The notes beneath the pieces are model-generated. The model saw only the letters and a program-made list of their open reading frames with translations. It did not search any database and had not been told where the DNA came from. From contig NZ_JSYN01000006.1 in NCBI RefSeq assembly GCF_000812965.1, positions 62,001-126,000 of the forward strand: a stretch of 64,000 nucleotides of DNA. Reading direction: 5' to 3'. Both the position numbers and the translations under genes were made by a program. This document shows positions 17,885 through 26,729 of the stretch, in pieces; position 1 is the first letter of the stretch; every line of letters starts with the position of its first letter. Origin of the DNA: Pedobacter kyungheensis (GTDB lineage Bacteria; Bacteroidota; Bacteroidia; Sphingobacteriales; Sphingobacteriaceae).

Positions 17885-20155
17885 ATGAAAAAATACTTAT
17901 ACTCGTTACTCTGTTCTGCTTTAGCAGTTCCATTTCTTATCAGTGGAGCAAATGCTCAGTTAAAAAAACAACCTGTAGATTACGTTAACCCCTATATTGG
18001 CAATATCAGTCATTTATTGGTGCCCACCTACCCCACGGTGCATTTACCCAATAGCTTGCTGAGGGTTTATCCGGAAAGGGATAATTTCACCGCTAATACA
18101 ATCCATGGTTTACCGCTGGTAATTACCAGTCACCGTGGCAGCTCAGCATTTAACCTGAGTCCTTTTCAGGGCGATTTGAAAAACGTTAAAAACACCCTCG
18201 CCTATGGCTATGACAATGAAATAATTAAGCCTTACTATTATGAGGTAGATTTAGATGATTATGGCATTAATGTCCAATTTGCCCCTGCACATCAATCGGG
18301 CATTTACAATCTTAATTTTTCAAAAACGGCTCCGGCATACCTGGTTTTAAATACCAGAAACGGCGAACTCGCAGTAAACAAGAATGTGGTAAGTGGTTTT
18401 CAGAAACTGAGTAACAACACCAAAGTTTATATTTATTTTGAAACTGATTTATTGCCGGTTGAATCGGGTGCACATAAAGGTGAAACGATAGATACACAAG
18501 ATCTTACCACCAGCGGACAAAACGCTTACCTGATTTTGAAATATCCGGCCAATACCAAACAGATTAAAGCACATTACGGGATCTCATTTATCAGTGTAGA
18601 ACAAGCCAAAAAAAATCTTAACCGGGAAATAAAGGATTACGATCTGACTAAAGTAGCACAAAACGGTAAAAATATCTGGAATGCAACGCTCGGCAAAATT
18701 GCGATTGAAGGAACGGATGAAACAGCCAAGACTATTTTTTATACCTCGCTTTACCGTACTTACGAGCGCATGATCTGCTTGTCGGAAGATGGACAATATT
18801 TTAGTGCATTTGATGGGAAAATCCACAATGATAACGGCACACCTTTTTTTACTGACGATTGGATTTGGGATACTTACCGTGCAACACACCCCCTGCGGGT
18901 AATTATTGAGCCAAAAATGGAAGGCAATATGATTAACTCTTATTTGCGTATGGCCCAGCAAATGGACGATCACTGGATGCCAACCTTTCCGGAAGTTACA
19001 GGCGATAGCCGCAGGATGAACAGTAATCATGGTGTGGCTACCATTATCGATGCCTATAACAAGGGTTTAAGAACTTTTAACCTCGAAGAAGCCTATCAAT
19101 ATTGTAAAGCAGGCATTACCGAAAAAACCTTAGCGCCATGGTCGGCGAAAAAAGCTGGTGTATTAGATCAGTTTTTTAAAGACAAAGGATATTTTCCGGC
19201 ATTGCCTGCAGGCGAAAAAGAAACTGCCCCTGAAGTACATGGTTTTGAGAAACGCCAGCCAATAGCCGTTACATTGGGTACCGTTTACGATGAATGGTGC
19301 CTGGGCAACATTGCACATCAATTGGGCAAAACCGATGAAGCCAAAGATTTTTTAGAGAAAAGCAAAAGCTACCATACCGTTTTTAAGCCAGATACTAAGT
19401 TTTTCCACCCTAAAGATATTGATGGTAAATTTATTCAGCCGTTAGATTACCGCTTTTCCGGTGGGTTGGGTGCACGCGAAACCTATGATGAAAACAATGG
19501 CTGGCTTTACCGCTGGGATGTTCTGCACAACCTGGGTGATCTGGTCGAAATGATAGGTGGAAAACAGGCATTTGTTGATGAACTGGAGAAAATGTACAAT
19601 ACACCACTGGGCAAAAGCAGGTTTGATTTTTATGCGCAACTGCCAGATCATACCGGTAACGTAGGCCAGTTTTCGATGGGGAACGAACCTGCCATGCATA
19701 TCCCATACTTATATAATTACGCAGGGCAACCGTGGCGTACACAAAAACGCGTGCGCAGTTTACTTACACAATGGTTCCGTAACGATTTGATGGGCATTCC
19801 GGGTGATGAAGATGGCGGCGGTTTAACTTCTTTCGTAGTTTTCTCGCAAATGGGTTTTTATCCCATTACGCCTGGCTTACCTATGTATGTTATTGGTAGC
19901 CCAACATTTGCCAATGTAAAACTCGATCTTGGAAATGGTAAAAAATTCGAGGTAGCCTGTTTAAATTATGCACCTGAAAATAAATATATCCAATCGGCAA
20001 AACTAAACGGGCAAGTATGGAATAAATCCTGGTTTTCTCACGAAGACTTAATGAAAGGTGGGAAACTGGAACTGACCATGGGTAAACGCCCTAACAAACT
20101 ATGGGCTGCTGATGAAAGCGCCTTACCGCCGTCTTTTAAAATGCCTTCGAAATAA
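17885..20155 (+). CDS. GH92 family glycoside hydrolase (alpha-mannosidase type)
   Basis: A 756-aa exported enzyme started at ATG 17885; the upstream TTG 17858 would put ten residues before the signal peptide, which ends at GANAQ. It has the two-domain layout of GH92 exo-alpha-mannosidases: an N-terminal beta-sandwich (VDYVNPYIG opening), then an (alpha/alpha)6 catalytic domain with TDDWIWDTYRATHPL, GNEPAMHIPYLYNYAG and GIPGDEDGGGLTSFVVFSQM. The Glu in GNEPAMH and the Asp in GDEDGG are the usual catalytic acid and base region. GH92 enzymes are Ca2+-dependent and act on mannans or N-glycans in the periplasm or outside. It stands alone, without SusC/D genes, so a scavenging role is inferred. Confidence 0.88.
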   Translation: MKKYLYSLLCSALAVPFLISGANAQLKKQPVDYVNPYIGNISHLLVPTYPTVHLPNSLLRVYPERDNFTANTIHGLPLVITSHRGSSAFNLSPFQGDLKNVKNTLAYGYDNEIIKPYYYEVDLDDYGINVQFAPAHQSGIYNLNFSKTAPAYLVLNTRNGELAVNKNVVSGFQKLSNNTKVYIYFETDLLPVESGAHKGETIDTQDLTTSGQNAYLILKYPANTKQIKAHYGISFISVEQAKKNLNREIKDYDLTKVAQNGKNIWNATLGKIAIEGTDETAKTIFYTSLYRTYERMICLSEDGQYFSAFDGKIHNDNGTPFFTDDWIWDTYRATHPLRVIIEPKMEGNMINSYLRMAQQMDDHWMPTFPEVTGDSRRMNSNHGVATIIDAYNKGLRTFNLEEAYQYCKAGITEKTLAPWSAKKAGVLDQFFKDKGYFPALPAGEKETAPEVHGFEKRQPIAVTLGTVYDEWCLGNIAHQLGKTDEAKDFLEKSKSYHTVFKPDTKFFHPKDIDGKFIQPLDYRFSGGLGARETYDENNGWLYRWDVLHNLGDLVEMIGGKQAFVDELEKMYNTPLGKSRFDFYAQLPDHTGNVGQFSMGNEPAMHIPYLYNYAGQPWRTQKRVRSLLTQWFRNDLMGIPGDEDGGGLTSFVVFSQMGFYPITPGLPMYVIGSPTFANVKLDLGNGKKFEVACLNYAPENKYIQSAKLNGQVWNKSWFSHEDLMKGGKLELTMGKRPNKLWAADESALPPSFKMPSK

Positions 20156-20180
20156 TTAAAAGCGACAACGAAAAAATAAA

Positions 20181-20216
20181 AAACAGGGTATATTTTAAAT
20201 TAAGTATACCCTGTTT
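20181..20216 (+). terminator. Rho-independent terminator after GH92
   Basis: Twelve-base stem AAACAGGGTATA / TATACCCTGTTT with a 12-base loop and a T-rich 3' side. It is A/T-flanked on both sides, so it could work in both directions. Confidence 0.85.
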
Positions 20217-20355
20217 TATTTTACGGTACAATCGATTTTTAAAATTACCTGCTAAATCCGGACAATCTTACACCTGATATTGTCGCGATTCCACCTCACG
20301 GGTGTACTTTAATCCGCATTAAATTTGGATTATGATTTAACCTAATTTAAACAAC

Positions 20356-20925
20356 ATGAGAAAGATCAGGATTTTCGAACATATTTCACTTGATGGTGTA
20401 ATAGAACACGACGGAGACTATACCTATGGCGCCTGGACCACAGCATACCGTAGCCCTGCAGGGGCAGCAATGCTTTTAGAAGCTTATGGAGCAGAGTTTG
20501 ATTTGCTACTTGCCCGTACCACTTACGATATCTTTAGCAATTTCTGGCCAAATGCCGGAGATTTCCCCATGGCAAACGCAATAAATGCCGCAACCAAATT
20601 CATTGTAACCCACAGGCCTGATAGCCTGCAGTGGGGCCCTGTTGAAGGCCTTAGTGAGGACGTGATCAATGCCATTGGTAAACTTAAATCGACAGAAGGG
20701 CCAGACCTGATTGTGGTAGGCAGCTCTACGCTTACTTCATTACTGCTTGACCAGGGCCTTGCTGATGAGGTGATCCTCATCACGTACCCTGTTCTACTCG
20801 GTCATGGAAAACGTTTACTGGCAGATACTATTGATGCCCGCGAACTGGTTTTCGTTGATTCAAAAGCTACCCCTACGGGTTTACTTATTAATACCTATAA
20901 ACACACCGGACCGCTAAAAAAATAA
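20356..20925 (+). CDS. RibD C-terminal / dihydrofolate reductase-like protein
   Basis: A 189-aa protein of the YyaP/RibD-C group: RKIRIFEHISLDGVIE at the start, EFDLLLARTTYDIFSNFWP, then DLIVVGSSTLTSLLLDQGLADEVILITYPVLLGHGKRL, the conserved C-terminal NADPH-binding region. Members share the reductase fold of RibD but their substrates are mostly unknown. Cytoplasmic and probably monocistronic: a weak TAaaTTTG box lies about 25 bases upstream, and an inverted repeat GACAAT/ATTGTC at 20261-20284 could be an operator. Confidence 0.85.
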   Translation: MRKIRIFEHISLDGVIEHDGDYTYGAWTTAYRSPAGAAMLLEAYGAEFDLLLARTTYDIFSNFWPNAGDFPMANAINAATKFIVTHRPDSLQWGPVEGLSEDVINAIGKLKSTEGPDLIVVGSSTLTSLLLDQGLADEVILITYPVLLGHGKRLLADTIDARELVFVDSKATPTGLLINTYKHTGPLKK

Positions 20926-20941
20926 AACATCACTTATATAG

Positions 20942-20981
20942 GGCATATCTGGTCAGGGTTTAACTGCAGGATATGCCTTTT
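20942..20981 (+). terminator. Rho-independent terminator after the reductase gene
   Basis: Stem GGCATATC / GATATGCC with a 20-base loop followed by TTTT. Confidence 0.7.
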
Positions 20982-21134
20982 AGCGTTTTCATACCTCTTG
21001 TTTTCCACCTTTCCTTCGCTCAACAGGCAATCATTTATTTACATCTTCTGAAGCTAAGGAGGTATACTGCCTGCAATTTTATCAAATAAGCATATTTTCT
21101 GAAAAGACGAGTCATTTTTCGCCCGATTTAAAAC

Positions 21135-21164
21135 GGCGTTCGTCGAGAAGTTACAGCCGTTGGT
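21135..21164 (+). promoter_or_regulatory. Tandem LytTR-type operator, copy A
   Basis: Two 9-base direct repeats, GGCGTTCGT (21135-21143) and GCCGTTGGT (21156-21164), start 21 bases apart, exactly two helical turns. The LytTR consensus is two imperfect 9-bp repeats of type [TA][AC][CA]GTTN[AG][TG] with a spacer of about 12 bases; the repeats match at 7 and 8 of 9 positions. The second repeat supplies a TTGG that could act as a -33 box for AACGTTTG downstream. Confidence 0.55.
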
Positions 21165-21261
21165 ATAATACGGCCAAAACCTGTGAAACGTTTGCTGCAA
21201 GACGACGTCTTATTATTAAAACAATCACAAATTATTATTTAAAACTATAAAACAAGATATT

Positions 21262-21858
21262 ATGAAAACTTCATTCTCAACCCTAGCAAAATCATTAATG
21301 GCAGCTGTTGTATTAAGCGCTTCAATCTTCTCTACAACTGTAATGGCTACCGAAAAACAACCTGTTAAAATCTCTGCTCCTAAAAACTTCGATAAAGTAG
21401 TGGTAAGCGGAAATGTAGAAGTTACTCTGATCCAGAACGGTAAAGAAGGCATTAGCTACGTTGATGATAATAGCGGAAAAGTAAAAGTAATTCAGGATGG
21501 TAGCGCACTAAAAATTACTTCGGCGGATAACGAGGTAGCTAAAGTTACCGTTTACGTAAAAAGCATTTACCGTGTAATGGCATCTGATGATGCAGTAGTA
21601 AAAACTGATGGCAAATTAAATGTAACCAACCTTCAGGTATTCTTAAGTGGAAATGCAACAGCCAAAATTAACTCTAAAACTGAAAGCCTATACACTGTAA
21701 TCGAAGACCATGCAGATTTAAAATTAAGCGGAACAACCGAAAACCACAGTCTGGTAATGGGAAGCACGCAAAAATTAAACTTAGATCGTTTTGCAGCTGC
21801 CAAAACAGAAATGAATACACCAGAAGTTGCTGAAAGAACCGCAGCTTTGGCTAAATAA
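21262..21858 (+). CDS. DUF2807 (GIN domain) exported protein, copy A
   Basis: A 198-aa protein with a signal peptide ending near TVMATEK (about residue 30). The rest is a beta-helical head-type domain: KNFDKVVVSGNVEVTLIQNG is the standard DUF2807 opening, followed by ALKITSADNEVAKVTVYVKS and VFLSGNATAKI. These proteins are periplasmic or surface-exposed and of unknown biochemical role. The copy at 26730 differs at only a small number of residues. The upstream region carries a tandem LytTR-type site and is conserved with the coding part, which suggests induction by a LytTR regulator. Confidence 0.88.
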   Translation: MKTSFSTLAKSLMAAVVLSASIFSTTVMATEKQPVKISAPKNFDKVVVSGNVEVTLIQNGKEGISYVDDNSGKVKVIQDGSALKITSADNEVAKVTVYVKSIYRVMASDDAVVKTDGKLNVTNLQVFLSGNATAKINSKTESLYTVIEDHADLKLSGTTENHSLVMGSTQKLNLDRFAAAKTEMNTPEVAERTAALAK

Positions 21859-21880
21859 GCCCCGAAGATTTAACAACAAA

Positions 21881-21905
21881 AAAAGCGGCTCTTGCCGCTT
21901 TTTTT
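21881..21905 (+). terminator. Terminator of DUF2807 copy A
   Basis: Stem AAAAGCGGC / GCCGCTTTT with a 4-base loop and a T-run. Confidence 0.9.
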
Positions 21906-21939
21906 GTTTCTATACATCCTATACTTTTAGTGCAACCAG

Positions 21940-22866
21940 TTAAGCTCTTAGCTTCCAGATACTGCCGTTTTTTGTTGTTAATTTTTCTAAACTTCCTGCT
22001 ATGACCAGATTGTTCAACAATTGTTCGCTTTCGCTTCGAGGCGTTCCTGAAAGCTCAGTAAATTCTTTAGCAGTAAGTGAAGTATATTTACCAAAAAGTG
22101 TTTCCCAGTTTTTGCTGTAAACTGTTTTTTCAGCATTTGGGAATAACTTTAACACAGCCAGCTCATAATAGGCATAGGGTTTAGCACCATAAACAAATTC
22201 CTTTGCGCCATGGCCTGACTCGAAAAACAAAGAAGGGAAACCTCTTACGCCATAAGCCCTTGCTAATTTTAAATCTTCCTCAAAATCTTTCTTTGCCTGT
22301 CCTTCTATAGCTAATCTCAACTGAACGGTATCCAATCCTGATTTTGTAGCGGCCAGCTCCAGATGTTCCCATTTAGTAATATTCTTTTTCTCCATAAAAA
22401 CCATTTCCCTGATCGCCCTCAAAAACAAAATAGCCTTTTTATTGTCCTGCAATTGTGCCGCTTTAAAAGCAATTGACGGCGGGTATGAAGAATCGAGTGG
22501 ATCTTCCAGCCAAACATCTCCATCAATTGGCATATCATAATAAGCACTTACCTCATCCCAATGGTGCGCCACATCTGATGGCTTACTGATACCGCCGCTG
22601 TTGTAACTCCAATCGGGCAATAATCCGCCCATGCGGTATTCAATTTCAACACTGTTACCATACTCCAGTTTTAGCTTTCTAAGCTGAGGTTCAATTCCCC
22701 AGCAGGTAGAGCAAATCGGATCGGTAAAATAAACCACCTTAACTGGCTTGGTATTCGACTGAAATTCAATTGAAGTTAATTTTTCATTGTCTAAATCTGG
22801 CATTTCGCAAATACCTGTTTCTGGATTGCACAACAATGGGTTGATTTTGGTGGTATCGTTTGACAT
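21940..22866 (-). CDS. DsbA family / FrnE-like protein
   Basis: A 308-aa cytoplasmic thioredoxin-fold protein without a signal peptide. VVYFTDPICSTCWGIEP has the CxxC pair Cys52-Cys55 in the CxTCW context of the FrnE/SpxH group, and the cis-Pro motif is in GVRGFPSLFFESG. A C-terminal extension of about 70 residues (SLTAKEFTELSG..., SEQLLNNLVIAGSLEKL) looks like a winged-helix-like tail. It is divergent from an HxlR regulator, a common pairing for redox stress genes. The promoter is at 22888. Confidence 0.83.
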   Translation of the reverse strand: MSNDTTKINPLLCNPETGICEMPDLDNEKLTSIEFQSNTKPVKVVYFTDPICSTCWGIEPQLRKLKLEYGNSVEIEYRMGGLLPDWSYNSGGISKPSDVAHHWDEVSAYYDMPIDGDVWLEDPLDSSYPPSIAFKAAQLQDNKKAILFLRAIREMVFMEKKNITKWEHLELAATKSGLDTVQLRLAIEGQAKKDFEEDLKLARAYGVRGFPSLFFESGHGAKEFVYGAKPYAYYELAVLKLFPNAEKTVYSKNWETLFGKYTSLTAKEFTELSGTPRSESEQLLNNLVIAGSLEKLTTKNGSIWKLRA

Positions 22867-22887
22867 TTTTTATCCTTTTTATCCATA

Positions 22888-22915
22888 CAAAGTTAAAGCA
22901 GTCCTGGTTTACAAA
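22888..22915 (-). promoter_or_regulatory. Promoter of the DsbA-like gene
   Basis: On the - strand a TAACTTTG box (22888-22895) matches the Bacteroidota -7 consensus TAnnTTTG, with TTTG (22912-22915) 16 bases upstream as a short-spaced -33 box. It lies 22 bases before the start codon. Confidence 0.55.
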
Positions 22916-22924
22916 TGTTATCAG

Positions 22925-22960
22925 TTACCTATTGGAAACTACTTACCCATTGGAAACCAC
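22925..22960. promoter_or_regulatory. Tandem direct repeat, likely HxlR operator
   Basis: Two adjacent 18-base copies, TTACCTATTGGAAACTAC and TTACCCATTGGAAACCAC, with two mismatches. They sit between the divergent DsbA-like and HxlR genes, just upstream of the DsbA promoter. Position and spacing suggest binding sites for the HxlR protein. Confidence 0.6.
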
Positions 22961-23009
22961 CTGGAGTTTTGCTAGTTTTATGGCACAAACGAATGAGGAA
23001 AATTAATTG

Positions 23010-23378
23010 ATGAAGAAAAACCAGACTGTAAATAACACCAGCATTTGTAAAGTACGGATAACTGCCATTAAGGATACCATGGAGATTTTATCGGGGAAGT
23101 GGAAGTTTCACATCCTGGGCACTTTGCTCGAGGGTGGTAAAATGCGTTTTATGGATTTGTTGCGCGAAGTAGATGGTATAGCTGCGAAAATGCTTTCGAA
23201 AGAATTACAAGACATGGAAATAAATCATCTGGTTAGTCGGACAGTTTTAAATACCAAGCCCATTACAGTAGAATATGAAGTTACACAATATGGCAGCACA
23301 CTGAAACCCATTATAGATGAAATTGCCAAATGGGGAACAGCTTACAGAAACTCACTTTACGAAAAGGCAAGTGATTAA
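23010..23378 (+). CDS. HxlR family transcriptional regulator
   Basis: A 122-aa winged-helix regulator started at ATG 23010 (TTG 23007 precedes it in frame). CKVRITAIKDTMEILSGKWK is the family opening with a Cys near the N-terminus, as in redox or aldehyde-sensing members. MRFMDLLREVDGIAAKMLSKELQDME is the recognition part and VEYEVTQYGSTLKPIIDEIAKWG the conserved wing and dimer helix. It is divergent from the DsbA-like gene and probably controls it through the tandem repeat at 22925. Confidence 0.9.
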   Translation: MKKNQTVNNTSICKVRITAIKDTMEILSGKWKFHILGTLLEGGKMRFMDLLREVDGIAAKMLSKELQDMEINHLVSRTVLNTKPITVEYEVTQYGSTLKPIIDEIAKWGTAYRNSLYEKASD

Positions 23379-23419
23379 TCAATTTACAACTATTTTTCAG
23401 CCTAGTAAACTTTTTCCCA

Positions 23420-24181
23420 TCATTCATAAGCTATTATGAAATCTTTACAACTTTCCAGAACCAATTCAGGCACTTCTTTATGTGGGGTATGACCAATATC
23501 TGGAATGATGTATTTTTGGGGTTTACCACTTACCTGATCGATTGTTTTTTCTACCTGAGCCAAAGTTCCGTATTCGTCAGCCTCACCTTGAATAATCAAA
23601 AGCGGGCATCTGATGCTGGTTAAAAAATGTTCAATATTCCAGTCCCGATAATCATTTCGCGTCCATGTTTTTGTCCAGGCATTAAACAGGCTTTCTACTT
23701 TATCTCCATGATACCTGGCCAATCGTTCAGCAAGATTAGTAGTTCTATATTTTTCTATTGCTACATAAATTCCTTTCAGCGTAATCTCTTCAACAAAAAT
23801 ATGTGCAGCCTCGGCTATTACCGCTTTAATCTTCGTGGGATATTTACTTGCCCCTATTAGCGCAATAGAGCCTCCATCACTGTGGCCAAATAAAATGGCA
23901 TTTTCTATTTCTAGCTCAATGAGTAAATTATTCAAAATATCAGCTTCTATTTCCAGGTAATTAGTTGGCCGTTGCTGAGCTGCCATTGGACTTGATTTTC
24001 CATAGCCCAAACGATCATAAATTACCAGATTGCATTTTGTAGCTTCAGCAAGCTTTTCCGGAAAATCTCTCCAAAGTTCAATACAACCCAAACTATCGTG
24101 AAGAAATACGAGTGTTGGTCTATCTGCATATTTTTTGGAATAGCTTATCACCATTCCATTAATAACTTTCTCTTTCATCAT
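23420..24181 (-). CDS. Alpha/beta hydrolase
   Basis: A 253-aa hydrolase from ATG 24181; a TTG one codon earlier and a second ATG one codon later are alternatives. The order of motifs is complete: TLVFLHDSLG (oxyanion region), NLVIYDRLGYGKS, nucleophile elbow LFGHSDGGSIAL (Ser102 counting from the TTG), CPLLIIQGEADEYG with the acidic residue, and IPDIGHTPHKE with the catalytic His. The substrate is unknown. It follows the EamA transporter gene by a few bases on the same strand, so the two are probably co-transcribed. Confidence 0.88.
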   Translation of the reverse strand: MMKEKVINGMVISYSKKYADRPTLVFLHDSLGCIELWRDFPEKLAEATKCNLVIYDRLGYGKSSPMAAQQRPTNYLEIEADILNNLLIELEIENAILFGHSDGGSIALIGASKYPTKIKAVIAEAAHIFVEEITLKGIYVAIEKYRTTNLAERLARYHGDKVESLFNAWTKTWTRNDYRDWNIEHFLTSIRCPLLIIQGEADEYGTLAQVEKTIDQVSGKPQKYIIPDIGHTPHKEVPELVLESCKDFIIAYE

Positions 24182-24194
24182 CAAACTATCAAAA

Positions 24195-25115
24195 TTATGG
24201 GCTTTGGCTGATTTTATTCACTGTTTTTACTTCAATCTGCTTCTCTCCTCTTGCTTTTACAAGGTTAGGATATACAATGGCACCAATCATGATCAGAATC
24301 CCGATTACCTGAATGAAACTTACTTGTTCACCCAGAATAATATAAGCACATAAAACGACTGCAGGTAACTCCAGAGTTAACAAAATAGCACTCAAGCCAG
24401 GTCCAATCCTGGGCATACCGGTTGTAAAACAAATTGGTGGTATTACCGTACCAAATACGGCTAAAAAACTTCCCCATTTCAATAAGCCAAAATCAATATG
24501 AGAACTGATCGCAAATGAGGGTAGGTTAATGATTAAAATCAATAATGCAGAACCAGTAGTCATTAAAGCACTCTTTTCTAACATGGGTATACCGTTCCCT
24601 AATTTGCTAGTGGAAATGACATAAATAGTGTAAAAAATTGCTGATGAAGTTGCCAACAATATACCGCTTAAAGAAAAGTTTAGATTTTGAACATTCAAAA
24701 GATTTCCCGCTAACACAGTCCCAAGCAAAATCAGGCTGGTAGCCAGAACATCTGTTTTTGAGTATTTCTTTTTGAATATCAGCCATTCGGCAATATTACT
24801 GATCCAGGAGACCTGCATCAATAAAACTATAGCCAGTGTAACCGGGATATATTTAACGGAAAGGTAAAAACAATAAGCCGAAAGCCCCATAGCAGTACCC
24901 GCTAATATCAATCTCCAATTGAAAGCGATCTTGGATTTTTTTTCTTTTATGCTCCTTAAGAATGCCAGCAGCCACAAAATCAATGCACCTAAAAAGGCTT
25001 GTGTAAAAGTAATTTCTCCTGGTGTATAACCTTCTGTGTAAGCAATTTTTGCAAAGGAAGTCAATGTTCCATAACTCATTGCACCAAAGGCAACCATCAT
25101 CATATATTTTAACAT
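24195..25115 (-). CDS. EamA/DMT family transporter
   Basis: A ten-helix drug/metabolite transporter. The frame runs up to 25229, but the extra 38 residues are an unusual hydrophobic leader, and a good TAgtTTTG box lies inside that extension. ATG 25115 (MLKYMMMVAFGAMSYG) gives the normal family N-terminus and a 306-aa protein. Two EamA repeats are visible, with GLSAYCFYLSVKYIPVTLAIVL ending the first and PRIGPGLSAILLTLELPAVVL in the second. DMT proteins export amino acids or metabolites; an Lrp-type regulator encoded divergently supports amino-acid efflux. Confidence 0.82.
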   Translation of the reverse strand: MLKYMMMVAFGAMSYGTLTSFAKIAYTEGYTPGEITFTQAFLGALILWLLAFLRSIKEKKSKIAFNWRLILAGTAMGLSAYCFYLSVKYIPVTLAIVLLMQVSWISNIAEWLIFKKKYSKTDVLATSLILLGTVLAGNLLNVQNLNFSLSGILLATSSAIFYTIYVISTSKLGNGIPMLEKSALMTTGSALLILIINLPSFAISSHIDFGLLKWGSFLAVFGTVIPPICFTTGMPRIGPGLSAILLTLELPAVVLCAYIILGEQVSFIQVIGILIMIGAIVYPNLVKARGEKQIEVKTVNKISQSP

Positions 25116-25277
25116 CTTACCGTTATTTATTTTACCAAATACGGACAAAACTAAAAACAACAAAACAATGTTCGAGAATAAAAATAAAAATACAGACAAC
25201 ATTCGAAATAAATAAAAAATACCGTACATCGTCCAAAATCAAATAACATTTTGGTATCTTAGCAGGAAAAAATCCAG

Positions 25278-25739
25278 ATGGAAATATTAAGCAAGCAGGA
25301 AATAGAATTATTAAGAATACTTCAAAAAGATTCAAAATTTGAAATAACTACGCTTACCGAACGCTTAAATATGTCGCGTACCTCTGTTTATGAAAGAATA
25401 AAAAAACTGGAAAGTGAAGGATATATAAAAGATTATGTGGCTCTGGTTGATCCCAAAAAAGTAGGACTAAATTTTATGGTAATCGTAAATGTTTCGCTCA
25501 ACTCGCAGCGAATTGAATATGTTGAAGAATTTTTAGAGAAAGTTAACGGACTTGAAGAAATAATGGAGGCCTATGTAACCGGAGGAATTTTTGATGTTAT
25601 CCTAAAAGTGGTTGTAAAAGATCCTGACGCATTTAATGATTTTGTAACCAGAAAGCTATCTGTTATCCCGAATATAAGTAAAATTCAAAGTTCATTTGTG
25701 ATGCGGCAAATCAAGCAAACAACTGTACTCCCTTTTTGA
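25278..25739 (+). CDS. Lrp/AsnC family transcriptional regulator
   Basis: A 153-aa regulator. The N-terminal helix-turn-helix is LRILQKDSKFEITTLTERLNMSRTSVYERIKKLESEGYIK, followed by the RAM effector domain with VGLNFMVIVNVSL and AYVTGGIFDVILKVVVKD (the G-x-x-D loop). These proteins sense amino acids as octamers or dimers. It is divergent from the EamA exporter, which is the most likely target. Confidence 0.92.
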   Translation: MEILSKQEIELLRILQKDSKFEITTLTERLNMSRTSVYERIKKLESEGYIKDYVALVDPKKVGLNFMVIVNVSLNSQRIEYVEEFLEKVNGLEEIMEAYVTGGIFDVILKVVVKDPDAFNDFVTRKLSVIPNISKIQSSFVMRQIKQTTVLPF

Positions 25740-25774
25740 TCCGAATTATATTACTCCGCACTTAAATCACTTCC

Positions 25775-26440
25775 TCACTTTTCGAAAACTACCCTATCAG
25801 GGTTTGCCCCTTTATTTACCAGAATGGCCGAAATCTCTTCGATCATTAAATCCGGGCCACAGATATAAAATGGTTGATTGAAATCTTTGACATTGGTATC
25901 GATGAAAGCTTCGTTAATGCGTGCGTTTTGATAGCGATTCGATGTCTCGCTGCTCACTAAAAAAACAGCGTCTTCGCCAAGAATTTCTGTTAACTCTTCT
26001 TTGTAAATGATATCAGCTTCTGTTTTATTCGAAAAAAACAGTTTGTTGCCCTTTGCTTTTCCTTCCTGATGCAACGCTCTCAGAATAGCTATAAAAGGTG
26101 TAATCCCGGCACCCCCTGCAATAAAGCAGCCCTCACCTTTATACTCAATGGCTCCCCATGAATCGGAAATCACCAGTTCATCTCCTACCTTAAGCTGGCC
26201 GATCTGATTGGTAACCCCATCATGATCGGTATAAGATTTTATGGTAAATTCCAGATAGGGTTTATCTGCTAAAGCGGTAAAAGTAAACGGCCGCTTTTCC
26301 TCAACCCAATCAGGTTTATTGATGGATACATCGGCTGCATGCCCCGGAACAAATTGGTAGTGCTCCGGTTTATCAAAACGAAGGCATTTTACATTATGTG
26401 TTACCTGCGATATTGCCCTAATATTAACAGTAAATTCCAT
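25775..26440 (-). CDS. FAD-binding ferredoxin-reductase-like oxidoreductase
   Basis: A 221-aa flavodoxin-reductase-type protein. The FAD domain has KRPFTFTA (an RPFTxxS-like flavin motif) and EFTIKSY. The NAD(P)-binding domain has CFIAGGAGITPFIAILRAL and ends with FYICGPDLMIEEISAIL. There is no iron-sulfur domain, so electrons are probably passed to or from a separate partner not visible here. It is monocistronic, and the last gene before DUF2807 copy B. Confidence 0.87.
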   Translation of the reverse strand: MEFTVNIRAISQVTHNVKCLRFDKPEHYQFVPGHAADVSINKPDWVEEKRPFTFTALADKPYLEFTIKSYTDHDGVTNQIGQLKVGDELVISDSWGAIEYKGEGCFIAGGAGITPFIAILRALHQEGKAKGNKLFFSNKTEADIIYKEELTEILGEDAVFLVSSETSNRYQNARINEAFIDTNVKDFNQPFYICGPDLMIEEISAILVNKGANPDRVVFEK

Positions 26441-26602
26441 AACCTTTGTTTTTAACTGGTAAATAAACCTGTTTGTTTTCTCTATATAAAAATGCGAATA
26501 ATTTTACTGATTTCGTGCATTTACCGATTAAACGGAGGCAATAAGTGATTAAACGGCGTGTATTTTTTCGTCAGACCAGTCATTTTTCGCCCGATTTAAA
26601 AG

Positions 26603-26632
26603 GGCGTTCGTCGAGAAGTTACAGCCGTTGGT
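26603..26632 (+). promoter_or_regulatory. Tandem LytTR-type operator, copy B
   Basis: GGCGTTCGT (26603-26611) and GCCGTTGGT (26624-26632) with the same 21-base offset as in copy A. Both half sites are identical between the two copies. Confidence 0.55.
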
Positions 26633-26729
26633 ATAATACGGCCAAATGCACTGAAACGTTTGCCAAAAAGCGACGTCTTATTATCAAAACATTCACAAAT
26701 TATTATTTAAAACTATAAAACAAGATATT

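Larger units (their letters stand above)
21111..21905 (+). repeat. Direct repeat copy A: upstream region, DUF2807 gene and terminator
   Basis: A block of about 795 bases that recurs at 26579-27377. The similarity covers 151 bases upstream of the ATG, of identical length in both copies, the whole 198-codon gene, and the hairpin terminator. Sequence outside the block is unrelated. This is a duplication of a complete transcription unit about 5.5 kb apart. Confidence 0.93.

Noticed and set aside
21165..21172. TATAAT-like sequence as a sigma-70 -10 box
   Set aside because: Bacteroidota promoters use TAnnTTTG, and the distance to the ATG is long.
25116..25229. N-terminal extension of the EamA transporter
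   Set aside because: The extra 38 residues are not part of the family and contain a promoter-like TAgtTTTG box.
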